The notes: generated by a model from the letters alone, not told the origin. Counted from the stretch's first letter, positions 11,846 to 24,223 are shown. The stretch: 64,000 nucleotides of DNA from Lepas anatifera (GCA_034440635.1 JAOTON010001478.1:62001-126000), one strand, 5' to 3'. Translations and numbers: made by a program.

Positions 11846-12748
11846 TTATAGAAACTTCTCTAGCCCAGAGTCCTTTAGAAATGTAAAGACTTTTTCGAGA
11901 AGTTCAGGATGGTCGTTACCGAGCAGAGTTTTTAGGTCTACAGGGATGTTTTGGATTCGGCAGTAATCTAGCATGGGTTGCCGATGGGTATTGTGCTGGG
12001 GACAATCGATGAGAATGTGATAGGGATTCTCCATAGCGTCGCAGGTACCACAGGTACCCGCGTTCCAATAGGCATTTAATTTTGTGTGTCCATTTCTGAG
12101 TCTGGTTAGAATAACCTCGCGCCGGCGACTCTTTTGGTTTGAACTGGGCCAGTAGCCGATGTTAGGCTTGATATAGAATAGGTGGGCGCTGTGGTTTGTA
12201 GTCCAGTCATTTTGAATTTGCTTCCGGATGGTGTCCTGGAGGAGAGCTTTGCTATCGTCTCCAGACCACGTTAAGGGTGCGATCTCTCTAAGTTCTAGGG
12301 ACTTTTTTGCCTGCTCGTCGGCCTTTTCATTTCCTTGAATTTTGCAGTGGCCCGGGATCCAAAGAAAAGAGACATCAGGGGTATCATCGATACCTTTCTG
12401 AATATCTGCTATAACGTGGTGGCTGGGGTTGACTACGTTACTGATGGCCTGCAGGACAGATTTAGAGTCTGAACAGATGACGGCTGAGTTGATATTTTGG
12501 GTTCTGATTATGGCTAATGCATTTAGGATGGCAACAGCCTCGGCTGTGAAGATGGAGCAGTTGTCCGGAAGTCTTTTCTGAAGGCAAATATTTTGTCCCC
12601 AGATGCCAAGGCCTACTTTTTCGCCTATTTTGGAGCCGTCTGTAAATATAAAGGTCTTGTCCTCGTTACAAGATCGGAACTCTAGGAATTTTTGGGAGAC
12701 TTCTTCCTCTGCGAAGTCCGTTTTACGGGAGGTGAAAAGAAATTCCAC
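11846..12748 (-). pseudogene. LINE ORF2 C-terminal part: RNase H and terminal zinc motif
   Basis: An open frame of about 300 residues. RNase H landmarks are TDGSK at residues 36-40, Glu70, SDSKS at 93-97 and IPGH...NEKAD at 131-144, giving the usual D-E-D-D set (Asp37, Glu70, Asp94, Asp144). A RLRNGHT motif and a Cys-Cys-His-Cys cluster (CGTC...YH...DC) follow near the C-terminus, as in I/LOA-type LINEs. The frame is offset from the upstream RT frame, with a frameshift around 12,735-12,750, so this is the tail of one broken ORF2 and not a separate gene. The domain removes RNA from RNA:DNA hybrids during retrotransposition. Confidence 0.9.
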
Positions 12749-14315
12749 TTTGGGCTCTTTTCGAGTCCAGAAGCGGGAGAGTGGGGGGTTTGCCTATTGT
12801 CGCTGGCAGTGCAAGATTTAGGCTTTCCAGGGTTTTCGCTACTCTGTGCTTAAATGGGGGCCACTTCTGTAGAGTGGCTTTATTTGCTCGTCTGGGATGG
12901 GCAAAACATTGTTTTGCCGGGTGATTTTCGGTGGATTGAACCTTGATGTAGTAAGAAATAAGCTGGGCGTCGCGTCTTGTCTGTAGTGGGCACAGCCCGC
13001 TATCAGTTAGCAGGCTGGTGATGGGGGATTCTCTGAGCGCGCCTGTGGCTGCCCGGATACTGGCGTTTTGGACTCGCTCTAGCTTTAATTTATTGGTCTT
13101 GTTCGTCGAGTCAAAAACGAACGAATTATATTCGAGAATGGACCGAATCAGGGACTTGTAGAGCATAAGCAGGGTCTTTCGATCCCCGCCATACTCTGTG
13201 CCGCCGAGCATGCGGAGAATGTTGACTCGCTTTTGACAGCTAGAGACGACTTTGGTGATGTGCTCATTGAAACTCAATCGGGAATCTAGGGTGACGCCCA
13301 AGAATTTGAAGCTATTGGTGCATTCAATAGGTTTACCCGAGATTTGGAGCCGTGGAGGGTCGTGTCTGGAATGCGCTCTGGCAAAGACAACGACTGATGA
13401 TTTTTCCGCCGAGAGTGATAGACCCATTAAGCTACACCAATTATCGATGTCGTTTAAGCTGTCCTGCAACTGTGTAGTTGCGTGTTGGAATTCTGGTTCG
13501 TTATACCGCCTGGTATCGATTGCAGTGGCTTTCCAAATGGCGACATCGTCCGCAAAGAGGGAGTAATTTATTCCAGGCGGTAGCTTTTTGGCGAAGAGAT
13601 CATTGATCATTACTAAAAAGAGGGTGGGGGACAGAACGCTACCCTGGGGTGTGCCTTGGTCCTGGGTTGCCAGGTAGGAGAATGTGGTGCCACAACGGAC
13701 TTTAAATTTTCGGTCCTTGAGGAAGTTTTCGATGAATTTTGCAAGGTGGCCACGAATTCCTAGTTTGCTTAATTTAAACAATAGGGCGTCTTTTTGTACG
13801 CGATCGAACGCCGATTTAATGTCTAAGAATGCAGCTATTGTTACTTGCTTTTTGTAAAAGCCATTTTGGATGTCACTGACTAGTTTGACCAAATTGTCAG
13901 TGGTGGCTCGCCCGCGCCGGAAGCCTGATTGCATAGCATCAAGCTTCTTTTCGAGGATCTCGTCAAGTCTAACGTTTACCATGCGCTCGACAAGCTTGCT
14001 AGCACAGCTAGTAAGCGAAATTGGGCGATAACCTTTTGGGTCTGTTTTTTCTTTGCCAGGTTTTGAAAGGGGAATTATAATACTCTCTCGCCACGATGTG
14101 GGGAAAGAGTCGCTAAGAAACATGTTGTTAATGGCCGAAAGCAGGTACTTTAGTGCTGTTTGGCTGAGGTGCCTGAAGAAAGAGTAGTGAATTTCGTCAG
14201 GGCCCACTGCAGTGTTTCCACACTTGCTAATGGCGTAATTTAGCTCGGTCATTGTAAATGGTACATTATAGTACTCTTGATTACCATAATTGATGAATGT
14301 GTGCTTTTGCACCAT
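12723..14315 (-). pseudogene. LINE ORF2 central part: reverse transcriptase
   Basis: About 530 residues open. Canonical LINE RT motifs occur in order: YRPISLTS (96-103), a GFRRGR block (131-136), LDIKSAFD (164-171), GTPQGSVLSP (221-230) and the catalytic FADD (254-257), followed by thumb-like sequence ('KFLGVTLDSRL'). The catalytic residues look intact. The frame is joined to the endonuclease upstream and the RNase H downstream only through frameshifts (near 14,315 and 12,740). The opening shown is where the frame becomes readable, not a true start codon. Confidence 0.93.
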
Positions 14316-16114
14316 TCTGCCTGGTCTTTGGAGCGCTGGCTGTATGAGTTATTAGCTGCGACACTGGCGTAATGATCAGCAAATTTATCCATGACTTCCT
14401 TAGGTTCGGTGATGGGTTGGCCAGCTATTTTTAGTTGAGGGAAAGGTCCACGGGGTGGTCGCTTCGCAGAGAAAGCTCTAATGGTTTTCCAGACTTGGGT
14501 GGTGGGAGTGAAGCGGTTGAATTTGGAGGCAAGAGAGTTGAAACTGTCCTTTTGAACCCGCTTGCACGTGTTTCGAAAGTGTTCTTTTGCTGCCCGAAGT
14601 GCGGATCGAGTAGGGCTGTGTGCCCTCCTCTCATATGCCTTGCGGGCTCTAATCATTTGAGCTTTGGCGTGTGCCGTCTCTGCGTTCCACCATGGGGCTC
14701 CGTTTTTCTTTCGGGGTCCTCTGGTTTTTGGTATCGCTACTTGTGCTGCTGAGCTTATGGCTCTTAATATTAATTCAATGTCTGCCGAGTGTGGGTCACC
14801 TTCGGTGACCAGTGTGAGGTCGACCTCTGCCTCAAATTTTGTCCAGTCCGCTCGTTTTAGATTCCAGGAAGGGGTATAGAGATCAACGCGGTCGAGTGCA
14901 CCTTGGGGGACATTGATTTTGATTGGGAGGTGATCGCTCATGCCTGGGTTGTCTTCGACATCCCAGGTAAACAGTGGCGCAATTCTAGGCGTGCAGCACG
15001 AAATATCAATGGCTGTGTCTAAATGTCCGCTTTGCGTTGCTTGGCGGGTTGGTGCGCCGTTATTTAGGATAACTAAATTTTGAGAACCTATTGCGTCATA
15101 TATAATTTCACCTCTACGATTTGGCGTGGCGCTGCCCCAGGATGGGTGGTGACCATTCAAGTCTCCAAGTAATAACAAAGGCCCGTTTATTTGATTAAAT
15201 AGTTGTGCGAGTTCCCGATCCGTTGGATCAGGGTCGCAAGGGGATATGTATATTGAAACAACCGTCAATTGGACATGTTGTATTTTCAAACTAATAGCTA
15301 CACAGTCCAGTGATGTTACCAAAGGCACGTGACTGTGTGGGATGCTATTTTCTATTAGGATGGCTGTGCCTCCCTTACGGACAGCAGCGTTTACGTTATG
15401 GCGATACCAAGAGTAACCCGAGATTTTGTATTTATCGTTATCTTTATCAGAAAAGTGGGTCTCTTGTAATGCTGCTAGTGCCGGTTTTTTCTCAGCAAAT
15501 ATTGATGAAAAAACCGTTTTACCCTGAGGGGGTAGGCTGCCACTCGTTAAAGGCCTTCTCGGAGCCTGCCTTTGGCGGCGCCTGGGAAGGGGAGCACCGG
15601 TGAATTTAGAGTGCTTGGGGGCAGGTAGCGAGGGGAAATCAGACTTTTCAGTCACTCGTGCAGAGTGGCTTTGCCACCCTGCTGCTGGTGTCCAGGTCTT
15701 CCTGGTGATTTTAGGTGCCTGAGGGGCGGGAGGATTTTCGGTCGGAAGACCTGGCGGAGAACTAGTGCGGGTCGGGAGATCCTCCCAGCCCGCAGCGGGC
15801 GTCCACCTACGCCAAAAAGTGATTGCGCCACGTGGTGGGGGAGGGGGGACGGACGGCCTGATGGGCGCCAAGAAAAGGGGCTCCATTAGGGGGCGGATGT
15901 GGCGGCTTGTGTTTTGGGGTGGCTGAGACTGTATCGAAATGGGGTGTTCCTGGCCGGCTGTGCTGGGGGCTGCTGTGGGAGCCTTGCTACCACAGCTTTT
16001 TGGGACTGTGCGGCTCTTTTCTTTTTGCAGCACTTCTTTGCGGGCCAGGTCAAACGGGAGCTTTTTTTCCTCAGCCAAAACGTTAACCTCTTTTCTCGGA
16101 GCCAGGTCGGGCAC
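14249..16114 (-). pseudogene. LINE gag tail fused to ORF2 endonuclease (EEP)
   Basis: A 621-residue open frame. The first ~190 residues are proline-rich and fit a gag C-terminus. From about residue 215, apurinic-type endonuclease motifs appear: ALQETHF, a GGTAIL strand, VVSIYISP, LLLLGDLNGHHPSWGS, the HLDTAID strand, and SDHLPI near residue 400. The usual N-terminal strand of this domain is not visible before ALQETHF. I infer that a deletion removed the gag/ORF2 junction and fused the two in frame. The endonuclease domain nicks target DNA to start reverse transcription. Confidence 0.85.
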
Positions 16115-16350
16115 TTGGGATTATCTGCCCCATGAGCGCCGCCACAGGCAGCGCACTTGAGGCTTTTAGATGTGCAATCTTTAGTGCGGTGCTTAGCACT
16201 GCACTTGCCGCATCGTGGGGTGGGGTTCTTACAGTTTGATTCTACGTGCCCGTACCTTTGACAAGTTTGGCAACGAATAGGGAGGGGTAGTACGGCCTAA
16301 CTGGGTAGACACAGTCGCCCAGTTTAATTTGGCCGCAGTAACAACATGGC
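16105..16350 (-). pseudogene. LINE ORF1 (gag-like) zinc-knuckle fragment
   Basis: Read on the minus strand in a frame shifted from the 621-residue frame, three knuckles follow each other between 16,272 and 16,111: CQTCQRYGHVESNC (C-x2-C-x4-H-x4-C), CGKCSAKHRTKDC (C-x2-C-x3-H-x4-C) and CAACGGAHGADNPKC (C-x2-C-x3-H-x6-C). The preceding LPLPIR matches the usual lead-in of Jockey-type ORF1. A frameshift in the GAGAAAAGAG run near 16,100 separates it from its continuation. The N-terminal part of ORF1 is missing because the element ends at 16,350. Such proteins bind the element RNA. Confidence 0.85.
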
Positions 16351-18872
16351 CGGATTCAGTAACAACATTCCAATGGCGTCAGAATTCTGACACCCGGAGT
16401 CCGTAGTGTGACTCGACGATGGAATCGCCGAGGAGAGCCCGAGGAAGCTCTCTGCACACTGCAGGGAGGCGGCTAACAGCCTCACCATACTCTTCTGCGG
16501 TGCCCGGCCCTGACCGGCACTGGTCTCCGAACCGCTAGAAACATTCACGAAAGCCCACCCATCTGCCACGAAGGGAGCGAGTGTGACCTTGGCAGGTGCC
16601 TACCACTCCCTTCGGAGAAGGAAAAGCACAGCAACAACAGGAGAGTCTGAGAACCCGTCGGTGCGTAGGCACATCCACCGTAGCCGCTCCACTATGTAGT
16701 TGGCGGAAACCACTTCTTAAAGGCAATGTGGTACCTTGGTCGAGTCCTGGAATTTAGTACAATTAGGCGTACTTTTAGCCGAAAATAATGAAACCACTCA
16801 TGATTTCTCTGAAAAATGTACTATAAGCTCAGTACTTTGATTTTTAGAATACTTCTCTAGAAAAAGAAATAAATATCAGCATGTGGATGATGTCACGATC
16901 TGGCAACCACCACCATGCTTGAAAAACTTCAAGGGCTTCGATTGGCTGATGCTCATCGTGACGTCAGCATATGTTGTCACACCAGCAGCTCACAACAATG
17001 GCCGCCCGGCGGGGGGCTGATGAGTGGGCTGGTGTCAGGTAGGTTTTAGCTTTTTTTTCTACGGAAATATCGAGCTACAGGACGAATGATATATGGAGCA
17101 GGCGCGTAGCCAGGATCTCGCTCAGGGAGGGGCGGCGCCCCGAAAAGGGCCCCTGCGACAGCGCCAAAAGGGCCCTGATGTGTAAAAAGGGCCCTGCTTG
17201 TTACAGAATAGAGTGCAGAAGAGGGCTTCATAGGGCCCTGTCTGGTATAAAATGCCAAATTGGCCACAGAGCATAGTGCGGGCGAGCCACGCTTCGCGCG
17301 GCTCGTGTCCTCAGGGGGGCCCTTCGGGCCCTCAGGGAGGGGCAGCTGTCCTTGCCGCCCCCCCTTGGCTACGCCCCTGATATGGAGTACCGGGTTTTCC
17401 GACTTGCTTTACTTCTTGGCTATCTCAGTTAAAATCACGTTATGAAGGGGCCACATTCCCTTTAAGGTCGCCTGTCAGCTGCCGGTCAGATGGTCGAGGC
17501 AGCGATCGGTCTGCGCTACAACGGGCCACCCCGCATCACCAGCGAGCCACCACTAGACTGGAAACTGCAGCGGTGACCTGGAACAGGACAGGAGTAGAGC
17601 CGGTACTAGAGGGGCGACCCCGTCACTGGGCTCACGACTACGGGCTCAAAGAGGGGGTGGGTGAGTTCGTAAGGGAAATGTTGAAGAGAAAAGGTACTGA
17701 GACATGGTACAATTAAAGAGGGAGCGAGAAGAGAATGTTCATGACCGCAAGTCCTGCCCGTGCCAGCGTTGGCTACACACTCCTGCTGTACCCGAACGAC
17801 GATGCCTTCCAGGAAGACTCGGCCAGCCCTGCTCCATTCGCCTTGACTTTCTGTCATGACAACCAAACTTTACCTAACCTGATCTCGATGTAGCCAGCCG
17901 GCCTGCGGCGGGTTTACCTTGTGCGCGTTTCGCCTTCGTCGGCTTCGCTCCGACTTCCCCAGGTCTCAAATTCCAGGGCTTGTGTTCAAGCCCGGAGTAC
18001 TGCGGCTCCGTGGCAGACTGCTCCGGGCCTGAACGGTCGGCACCTAACCACCGTGGTCTTCTTTTATGGGATAATGGATACTTCCAATGCATGAGTGGTT
18101 CAATAAAAACACTTCACTAGTGAATAATATTCCATCAAGCTCGTGTTCATAACATGTCTGAGTATCGTACCGGGATGAAAATGGTGCTGCTGCAAGAAAA
18201 CCCATTGGCACCCAAAGCACACGATCGACGCCACAGTCGCCCCAGCCTTATTTTTTCAACTGGTTTATTCTGTACTTCTTCATGCAATCGAACCGGGATC
18301 CTAATATCTGGAAACAGGCACAACTGATGGAAATATTGCCGAGCGCAAAACGGGCAAAATTTTCACAGCCTGCAACGGTCGGGAGGCAAACCAGCCGGCT
18401 GCTGCTCAGGTGGTACCATAACGAGAACAAATTGTGTCAAACGCCTGTGCTGTCGGAACATTAAATGCTAGAAATCTGTGTCGGAGCTTCAATTGTTTTG
18501 AAAATCGTCACGATCTCATCTAACATATTTCATTTCTTGAATCGTAGATTGCCTGCCCGGTACAAATGGGTTTGTGCGCAGCCTATGATGTAAATTTCAC
18601 ACCCCTCCTTATCCTAGCCTTCAGCCATAGATGTAGGAACAGGGGAGGCCAATGGTCCATGACCCCTCCAGTGTTGAATATCTATATATATAATGAATAT
18701 TGAATATATATAACAAATTTAGCTGACGGCTTTTCTGATTGAACGCGCTGTGAGTACGAATATAAAACTCTTCTCATGAGCCCATGGCATTGACCTATGA
18801 AAAGCACATACTTATGATTTGAGCATTAAAAAAATCAAAGCCCCGCCCCTTTGCATCACACTGTGCTGTGGT
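16351..18872. repeat. Segment X copy 2
   Basis: A direct repeat of 8,537-11,055. It begins at CGGATTCAGTAAC immediately after the truncated LINE and runs without a break into the rest of the left palindrome arm. At copy-1-specific differences it agrees with the inverted copy at 38,691-41,211. It contains the same hAT MITE (17,099-17,379). Confidence 0.92.
17099..17379. mobile_element. hAT-type MITE in X copy 2
   Basis: The same insertion as at 9,282-9,562, with flanking ATATGGAG at 17,091-17,098 and 17,380-17,387. One terminal base has changed (CAGGCGCGTAGCC), and the right-arm copy shares this change. The insertion therefore predates the duplications. Confidence 0.9.
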
Positions 18873-20480
18873 TATGCTGCGCCGGATTACGTTTCCTGTA
18901 TGCAGACTGTGCCGCACTACATATCCTGTAGCTATGCTGTGCCACTGAGCTGGCTTTGGGTCTGACAGGCCGCAGAGCTGCAGCTCAAACAGCTCGATTC
19001 TGACCTTGGTGGAGCTTCAGATCTGAGAATGTATGTTTGTATCCTGGTATCTTGTATATTCTTTGAAATTATGTAATATGATATATTACCATAACTTACA
19101 CATCCCTTGAAAACATTTTTTCGACGTCGTAGCATCCAACAGTGAAGTATTTTCTATCGTTGCAAAATCTAGTTTCCCTGAAACCAAACATGTTCACCAC
19201 TCCCCTGTTCCCCAGAACATGGGTCTTAGGCAGTCGCATGGCAAGAGGGCACCCACTTTGGCACCCCGTGCAACAATAGCCAAGGTGGAAGCGTCAGCCC
19301 TGAAATGGAAAAGGCCCCAATTTCAAAGTCTGCAGTGAAATCAAAATTTTACACAAATATTTTGCCAATGGAATTGGAACATTTACTCGTTTGTTGGTAC
19401 AAAGTGTTTAACCCGTTTCTTGCTCTCACTGGGGATGAACGGCAGCCTTACCTAAGCCCTCAACAGCGTTCACATATTATGAAAGGAAACACCATCGAAA
19501 ATGATATTTGATAAGCTGCCCTAAAATGTTATACGGCACCATGAGGTACAGGCTACACTTCCCACTTTTTAAGGACATTTTTCGCCTTTTTAGTTTTTTA
19601 TATTTCATTCGTTCATTTTCGTCACCGAATACTAGTTCACGTTTTTTAAATTCATTGCGCAAGCTGCACTGCGCAAAACGAAAAAACGAAAGAGCGAAAA
19701 ACGGAAAATTGCATTCAATACAGGACAAAATTGCTTAAACGAAAAAAACTCCTTAAAACAACGAAAAAATGTCAAAAAAACTTCCTTGAAAAAGAAAGCG
19801 AAAAAACTTCCCAATAAACAGTCAACTGTAGTTAAAAGGCGAGAGAACGAAAAACAATAAAGTGTATGCATTTGCACTTTATTTTGGTTTCAAGCTTGAG
19901 TTGTTAAGATGTTCCCTGGCCTCTCCCCTCGAATCCGGAAATGTAAAAAACACCGAAGATTATATATTCGGGCACAGCCCTTCATCAGAATCGTGGAGTA
20001 AATATCAATAATTCTCAGTCCTAGTATAGCCAGACCTCGAATTGAGCTTCACACAAAAATGCCTTTTGGAATGAATCGTTAAAAATAAGATTGGATGTCG
20101 TGACAACAACCATATTGGTACCTCTAACCTAAAAGTAATGCCGACAATACGACAAACCTAGAGCAGTATTTGTGACAGTCTTTTTTATTATTTCAGCCAA
20201 ACACTAGCTTTTAATTAACAGTGAAAAACTCGCTGAAGTACCTTAATCGGTTATTTGAATATTTCTGTTCTTTTTATTTACTATTTTTTCGTCGACTGCA
20301 GCTAAAATGCTAACCAAAAACTACCTATTAAGCACTAGTAGACGTGATACTAGATCGGTGTAAAGACTGCATACTTTCCCGTTTAAGATGATGCTATATT
20401 TTTACAATAAAAGCCTCCCTCGAATTATTTAGTTAAGATTGTACCTAGTGGTCAAGGTCAACTTTTTTTGTAATTGATAA
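18873..20480. other. Non-coding arm sequence with a purine-rich block
   Basis: No gene seen. 19,640-19,860 is a run of AAACGAAAAAAC-like purine-rich units. A similar block lies at 22,450-22,620, and both are mirrored in the right arm. Open frames here are low-complexity. Confidence 0.5.
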
Positions 20481-20484
20481 ACCC

Positions 20485-21080
20485 ATTTTCCACAGCCTGC
20501 TTCTCTGGCCCAACGTTAAGCGTCGAAAGAGTATACGTGTGGCTGTAAAAAAACAACATTATAAATTTTACATTATACTTATTCAACAACCCTTGCCCAT
20601 AGTATGTACCTCTTAAACAAATGCAACTTTTATAGTTAGTTATGTGATCAATCATTGGTAAATACTTTTCCTCAGCCTGTACCTCTAGCCCAACGTTAAG
20701 TGTTGAATGGTTATACGTCTAGCTGCAGAAAAGTATTATCAATAATTAGTTGCATATTTCAAAAACCCCAACCCCAGTACGTACCCCTAAAATCAAAACA
20801 TCTCTTTGAGCTAGTTAATCTGATCAATCATTAATAAACACTTTTTCCCAGCCTGTACCTCTGGCCCAACGTTAAGCGTTGAAAGAGTATACATCTGGTT
20901 GCAGAAAAGCACCATCAAAGATAAATTACCTAAAAACCTGAGCCTTAGCTGTGACCTAAGTCCATCACTTCTGACTAGCTAAACTAATTCAACCATCATA
21001 GCCCTTTTTTCAGCCTGTAAATCGGGCCCAAAGTTAAACGTCAAAAGCATATACGTCTAGCATCAATAACACTATCAATA
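20485..21080. repeat. Four tandem units of ~162-180 bp
   Basis: The anchor CAGCCTG recurs at 20,493, 20,673, 20,849 and 21,011. Each unit shares 'CCCAACGTTAAGCGTTGAA' and 'TATACGTCTAG'. The block lies just beyond the 3' side of the PLE fragment that ends near 21,180 and may be its 3' region. It is mirrored at about 36,480-37,085. Confidence 0.75.
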
Positions 21081-21179
21081 ATGTAAGGAAGTCCCACCCC
21101 AGAACACATATACTTACGCTGATCCCTCCCTTACCTCTTAAGCCACTGCTGTTAGGTGATAGCCTATCCTAGACCCGCA

Positions 21180-21899
21180 TAATAGGCCAGGACGTACCTT
21201 GTACGTTAAGGCTGGGATGACGATCCTGAATGATTATGGATTCGGCTATCTTTCTATGATGATCACGTGCCCGATGAACTACTTTTTAGCTCAAGTGGTT
21301 CTGATATAGCCTGAGTGACCTGTGCTGCATGTTTCTCGAGGAAATGATCTCCTAGAGGTGTGTTCCTAGTTTTATTTTTCGCGTCCCGCAAATGTTCGTT
21401 AAATTGCAATCGGACGGGCCTCATCGACTCCCCTACGTATTGAGCCCTGTTTTGATCCTGGTTACACAGTCTACAGTCTATTTGATACACTAATTTTTTG
21501 TGTGCAGTCGCCTTTAAAACCTGACTTGCATAAATGACACCTCTGACGCCCAGGACATTTTGGCTTAGAAATGGCCGACCTAACCAATGACGACTTAAGT
21601 TTCTTGTTATTCTTCCAGGCTATATGTACTTTTAGGTTAGATTTCTTTACGACCTTTTTTATTTCACAGAGTAGCTGTTCGTCTACGTACGGCAAAGTCA
21701 AGAACCCATCATAAGAATCTGAGCCTTCTTTCTTTTTCTTGCACCTTCCGTTACCTGTCCTAGCTAGTCTAACCTCCCTCAACAAACGCCTGAGAAGCCC
21801 TGCATGATACCCATTTTTTAGAAGCAGATTCCAAATCTTATCTACGCTTTTTCTCTCTTTCTCTGGGCACGATGAGTTATCCATAGCCCTGTGGAACAT
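21180..21899 (-). pseudogene. Penelope-like element A: linker and GIY-YIG endonuclease remnant (left arm)
   Basis: On the minus strand an opening (21,899-21,471) gives a linker region with a Cys cluster (KCPGRQRCHLCKSGFKGDC). A second frame (21,490-21,263) reads YQIDCRLC...AQYVGESMRPVRLQFNEHL, the GIY-YIG core as found in PLEs. The two parts overlap in different frames, and an extra A near 21,285 changes the C-terminus relative to the right arm. Beyond it, ESIIIQDRHPSLN can be read, matching the end of the domain. No RT domain is present, so the copy is 5'-truncated. Confidence 0.85.
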
Positions 21900-22450
21900 G
21901 TTTCGGATAATATTGTGTTTCGGATAATATTGTGTTTACTTATCAACTTATCAAAACTTAACTTAACAAACTTATCAAAAACTTAACAACTTATCAAAAC
22001 TAACTTAACAAAAACTAACTTAACAACTTATCAAAACAAAACTAAAACTTATCAACGTTTGGTTTCAAGCTTTTTGATCATTGTTTTTGAGCATGGGGAA
22101 ACTGTTGTAATCACTACTGGAGTGGTAGGTGGCTGTGTAGGATGGGTTGATTAGATATTGAAACAATTTTGACATTGACTTTGTACGCGAGGAAAACCTA
22201 ATTGTGGCATTTGGCAAGGCCATGCACGGAAGCTATCTTGCAGTAATGGGCAGACATTGCACTCAGACGGTGTCCATGGTCTGCATTCCCCCTGAATCCG
22301 CCCATGGTCCATGGACAGCCTTATCCCGCTGCCACCGTGGAGCGTTTGCTATTTGTTTAGTTCAATTCACTGATTTATTCATTATTCATTGTGATACTCA
22401 TGTTTCTATAATGTATATATTCAATTCACTATTTATTTAGCTGCATTCCA
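21900..22450. other. AACTTATCAAAACTTAAC repeats, then no gene
   Basis: 21,936-22,060 consists of imperfect repeats of AACTTATCAAAACTTAAC directly upstream (minus strand) of the PLE A fragment. The rest, to 22,450, shows no coding signal. Mirrored in the right arm. Confidence 0.55.
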
Positions 22451-22929
22451 AACATGCAAGCAGGCCCAGAAAAACACGCGATAAGAAAGTAAATAATAAG
22501 CAAAACGAAAAAGTGAAAACCAAAAATGAGAAAGCAAAAAATATCAGTTACAAAATGAAAAAAACTTCCTTAAAAATAAACACAAGCAAAAAAGAAAACC
22601 AAAAACACAAAACGAGCTGTTTAGCTTGACCTTTAGGCAACCCCTTAAAATTGGAGATCCACTGCGTTGAACACAGTGCTCAACTCCAGAACGTGCTCAA
22701 CTCAGACAGAGTTTATTTTTGCCGTCGTCAAACAGCATGGGTTCCCTTTGGCGCTTTCCGGGCAAACCATGCCCCCCCCACACCGTCGCCAAAATCTACC
22801 TACCTAGTACGACGATAGGACCACATGAGCACACGTGCGTACTAAATTTCAATTTCTTTGCTTCAGCTGTTTTGGCCCAAGTTACTTACAAGTGTTATGA
22901 CATACGGTGGACTGAGATTTTATGCACCC

Positions 22930-23900
22930 CAATCAGTCAGATCAGGGGTCCCAGACCAGCTCATGGGCACCGAGACCAGCTTATTAAGGGACCCCACATA
23001 AGCACAAAGCCTCTAGAAGCTCACGGCAGGGGTACCAGATTAACTCAGGGAGCCAAATAAGCTTAGGGGCCCGGCTCAGCTCAGGGAGCCGAGGCCGGCT
23101 TGTGTGGGGTCTAACAGCTCAAGGGGCCCGGTCTAGCTCACGGATCCCAGCTCAGCGCAGGGACCCTAGAACAGTTCAGGGGCCGCCCATACTAACTCAG
23201 AGACCAATTTAAGCACAGGAGGCTCTTAGGTTAGCTCAGAGGGCCAGATTAGCTTAGGGCCCCAGCTCAGTTTATGGGGCCCCAGGTCGGCTTATGTAGG
23301 GTCTGAGAACAACTCAAGGGGCACATTCAAGCTCCTGGCCCCAGCTCAACTCAGGGGCCCTATAACTGTGCGAGGGTCCCAGACCAGCTCAGGGGCCGCC
23401 CAGTTCAGCACAGGGGGTCCCAGATGAGCTTAGGGGCCCAGATGCTCAGGGGCTCCCAGGTCGGCTGACATAGCGTCTTAGGCCAGTTCCAGAACCCCAT
23501 ACAAGCTCACGGCTCCCAGCTCAGCTAAGGGACCCTAGAACAGTTTAGGGGGCCCAAACTAGCCAGGGCCCTCAGTTCAGCTAATGAGGGCCCAGGATTA
23601 GCTCATAGGGCATCAGAGGCCAGTTCAGGGGCCTCGAACAGCTCAGGGGACCCAGATCGACTCATGAGACCTCAGATAAGCTCAGGGGTTCGGATCAGCT
23701 TAAACAGTTTTCCAGACGAGCTATCGGGATTTTTTTGGGTTTCGTGTTTCACGTTACAGTTGCTGATGGTTGTGTATCCGTTGCGGGGGTCCACCGCAGA
23801 AAAGTAAGGGGGCAGTGGCCCCCTGGTGCCCGGTTTCCACACCTATGTAATGAGGGCAGAGAAGCCCAGCAAAACACATTATAAACCTATTGGTAATATC
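22930..23900. repeat. Minisatellite-bearing composite repeat (left arm)
   Basis: Degenerate 'CAGCTCAGGGGCCCAGA' units run from 22,930 to about 23,715. A tail follows with GGGTTTCGTGTTTCACG, then GGGGGTCCACCGCAGAAAAG. The unit is the complement of the GAGCTGATCTGGG unit at 5,540-8,481. It is mirrored at about 33,720-34,640 and related to 1,490-2,010. Confidence 0.75.
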
Positions 23901-24221
23901 TAATGGTATGAAGTGGTACCATTTGGCACAAATCGGCAATAAAATAGAACAAGCGGGCACTAAATGGAAATCAGAAACCTAGTTGCACCAAATGTTAGCC
24001 AACAACTGAGACAAATTGGTGCCTTCTGGTGGAGCCGACGGGTCCGCTGATCAAATCTGAAACCCATTGCCACCAAATGGTGGCATCATACCAAACCCAT
24101 TGGTCCGTTTGGTGACCTTTTGGTCCGCTTTATTTTCCTCTAACTCGCAACTGCGTTTGGTTTAACTGTAGTTGATTCGTCTTCTCAGTTTGTCAGGGGT
24201 AGCACTTCCTTAGTTGAACAA

Positions 24222-24223
<2 letters not shown>

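Larger units (their letters stand above)
11056..16350 (-). mobile_element. RNase H-bearing LINE (Jockey/I superfamily), 5'-truncated and decayed
   Basis: Read on the minus strand it has a gag-like part with three zinc knuckles, then endonuclease, reverse transcriptase, RNase H, and a ~0.8 kb 3' UTR. The UTR holds AT-rich 'AATTTAGAATTT' repeats and an AATAAAA signal close to a TTGACTTGAC end at 11,056. The 5' end stops inside the gag region at 16,350, so the insertion is truncated. At least three frameshifts break the reading frames. It lies exactly between two copies of the 2.5 kb segment X. LINEs insert by target-primed reverse transcription and normally leave target duplications of only a few to tens of bases. 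Confidence 0.9.
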
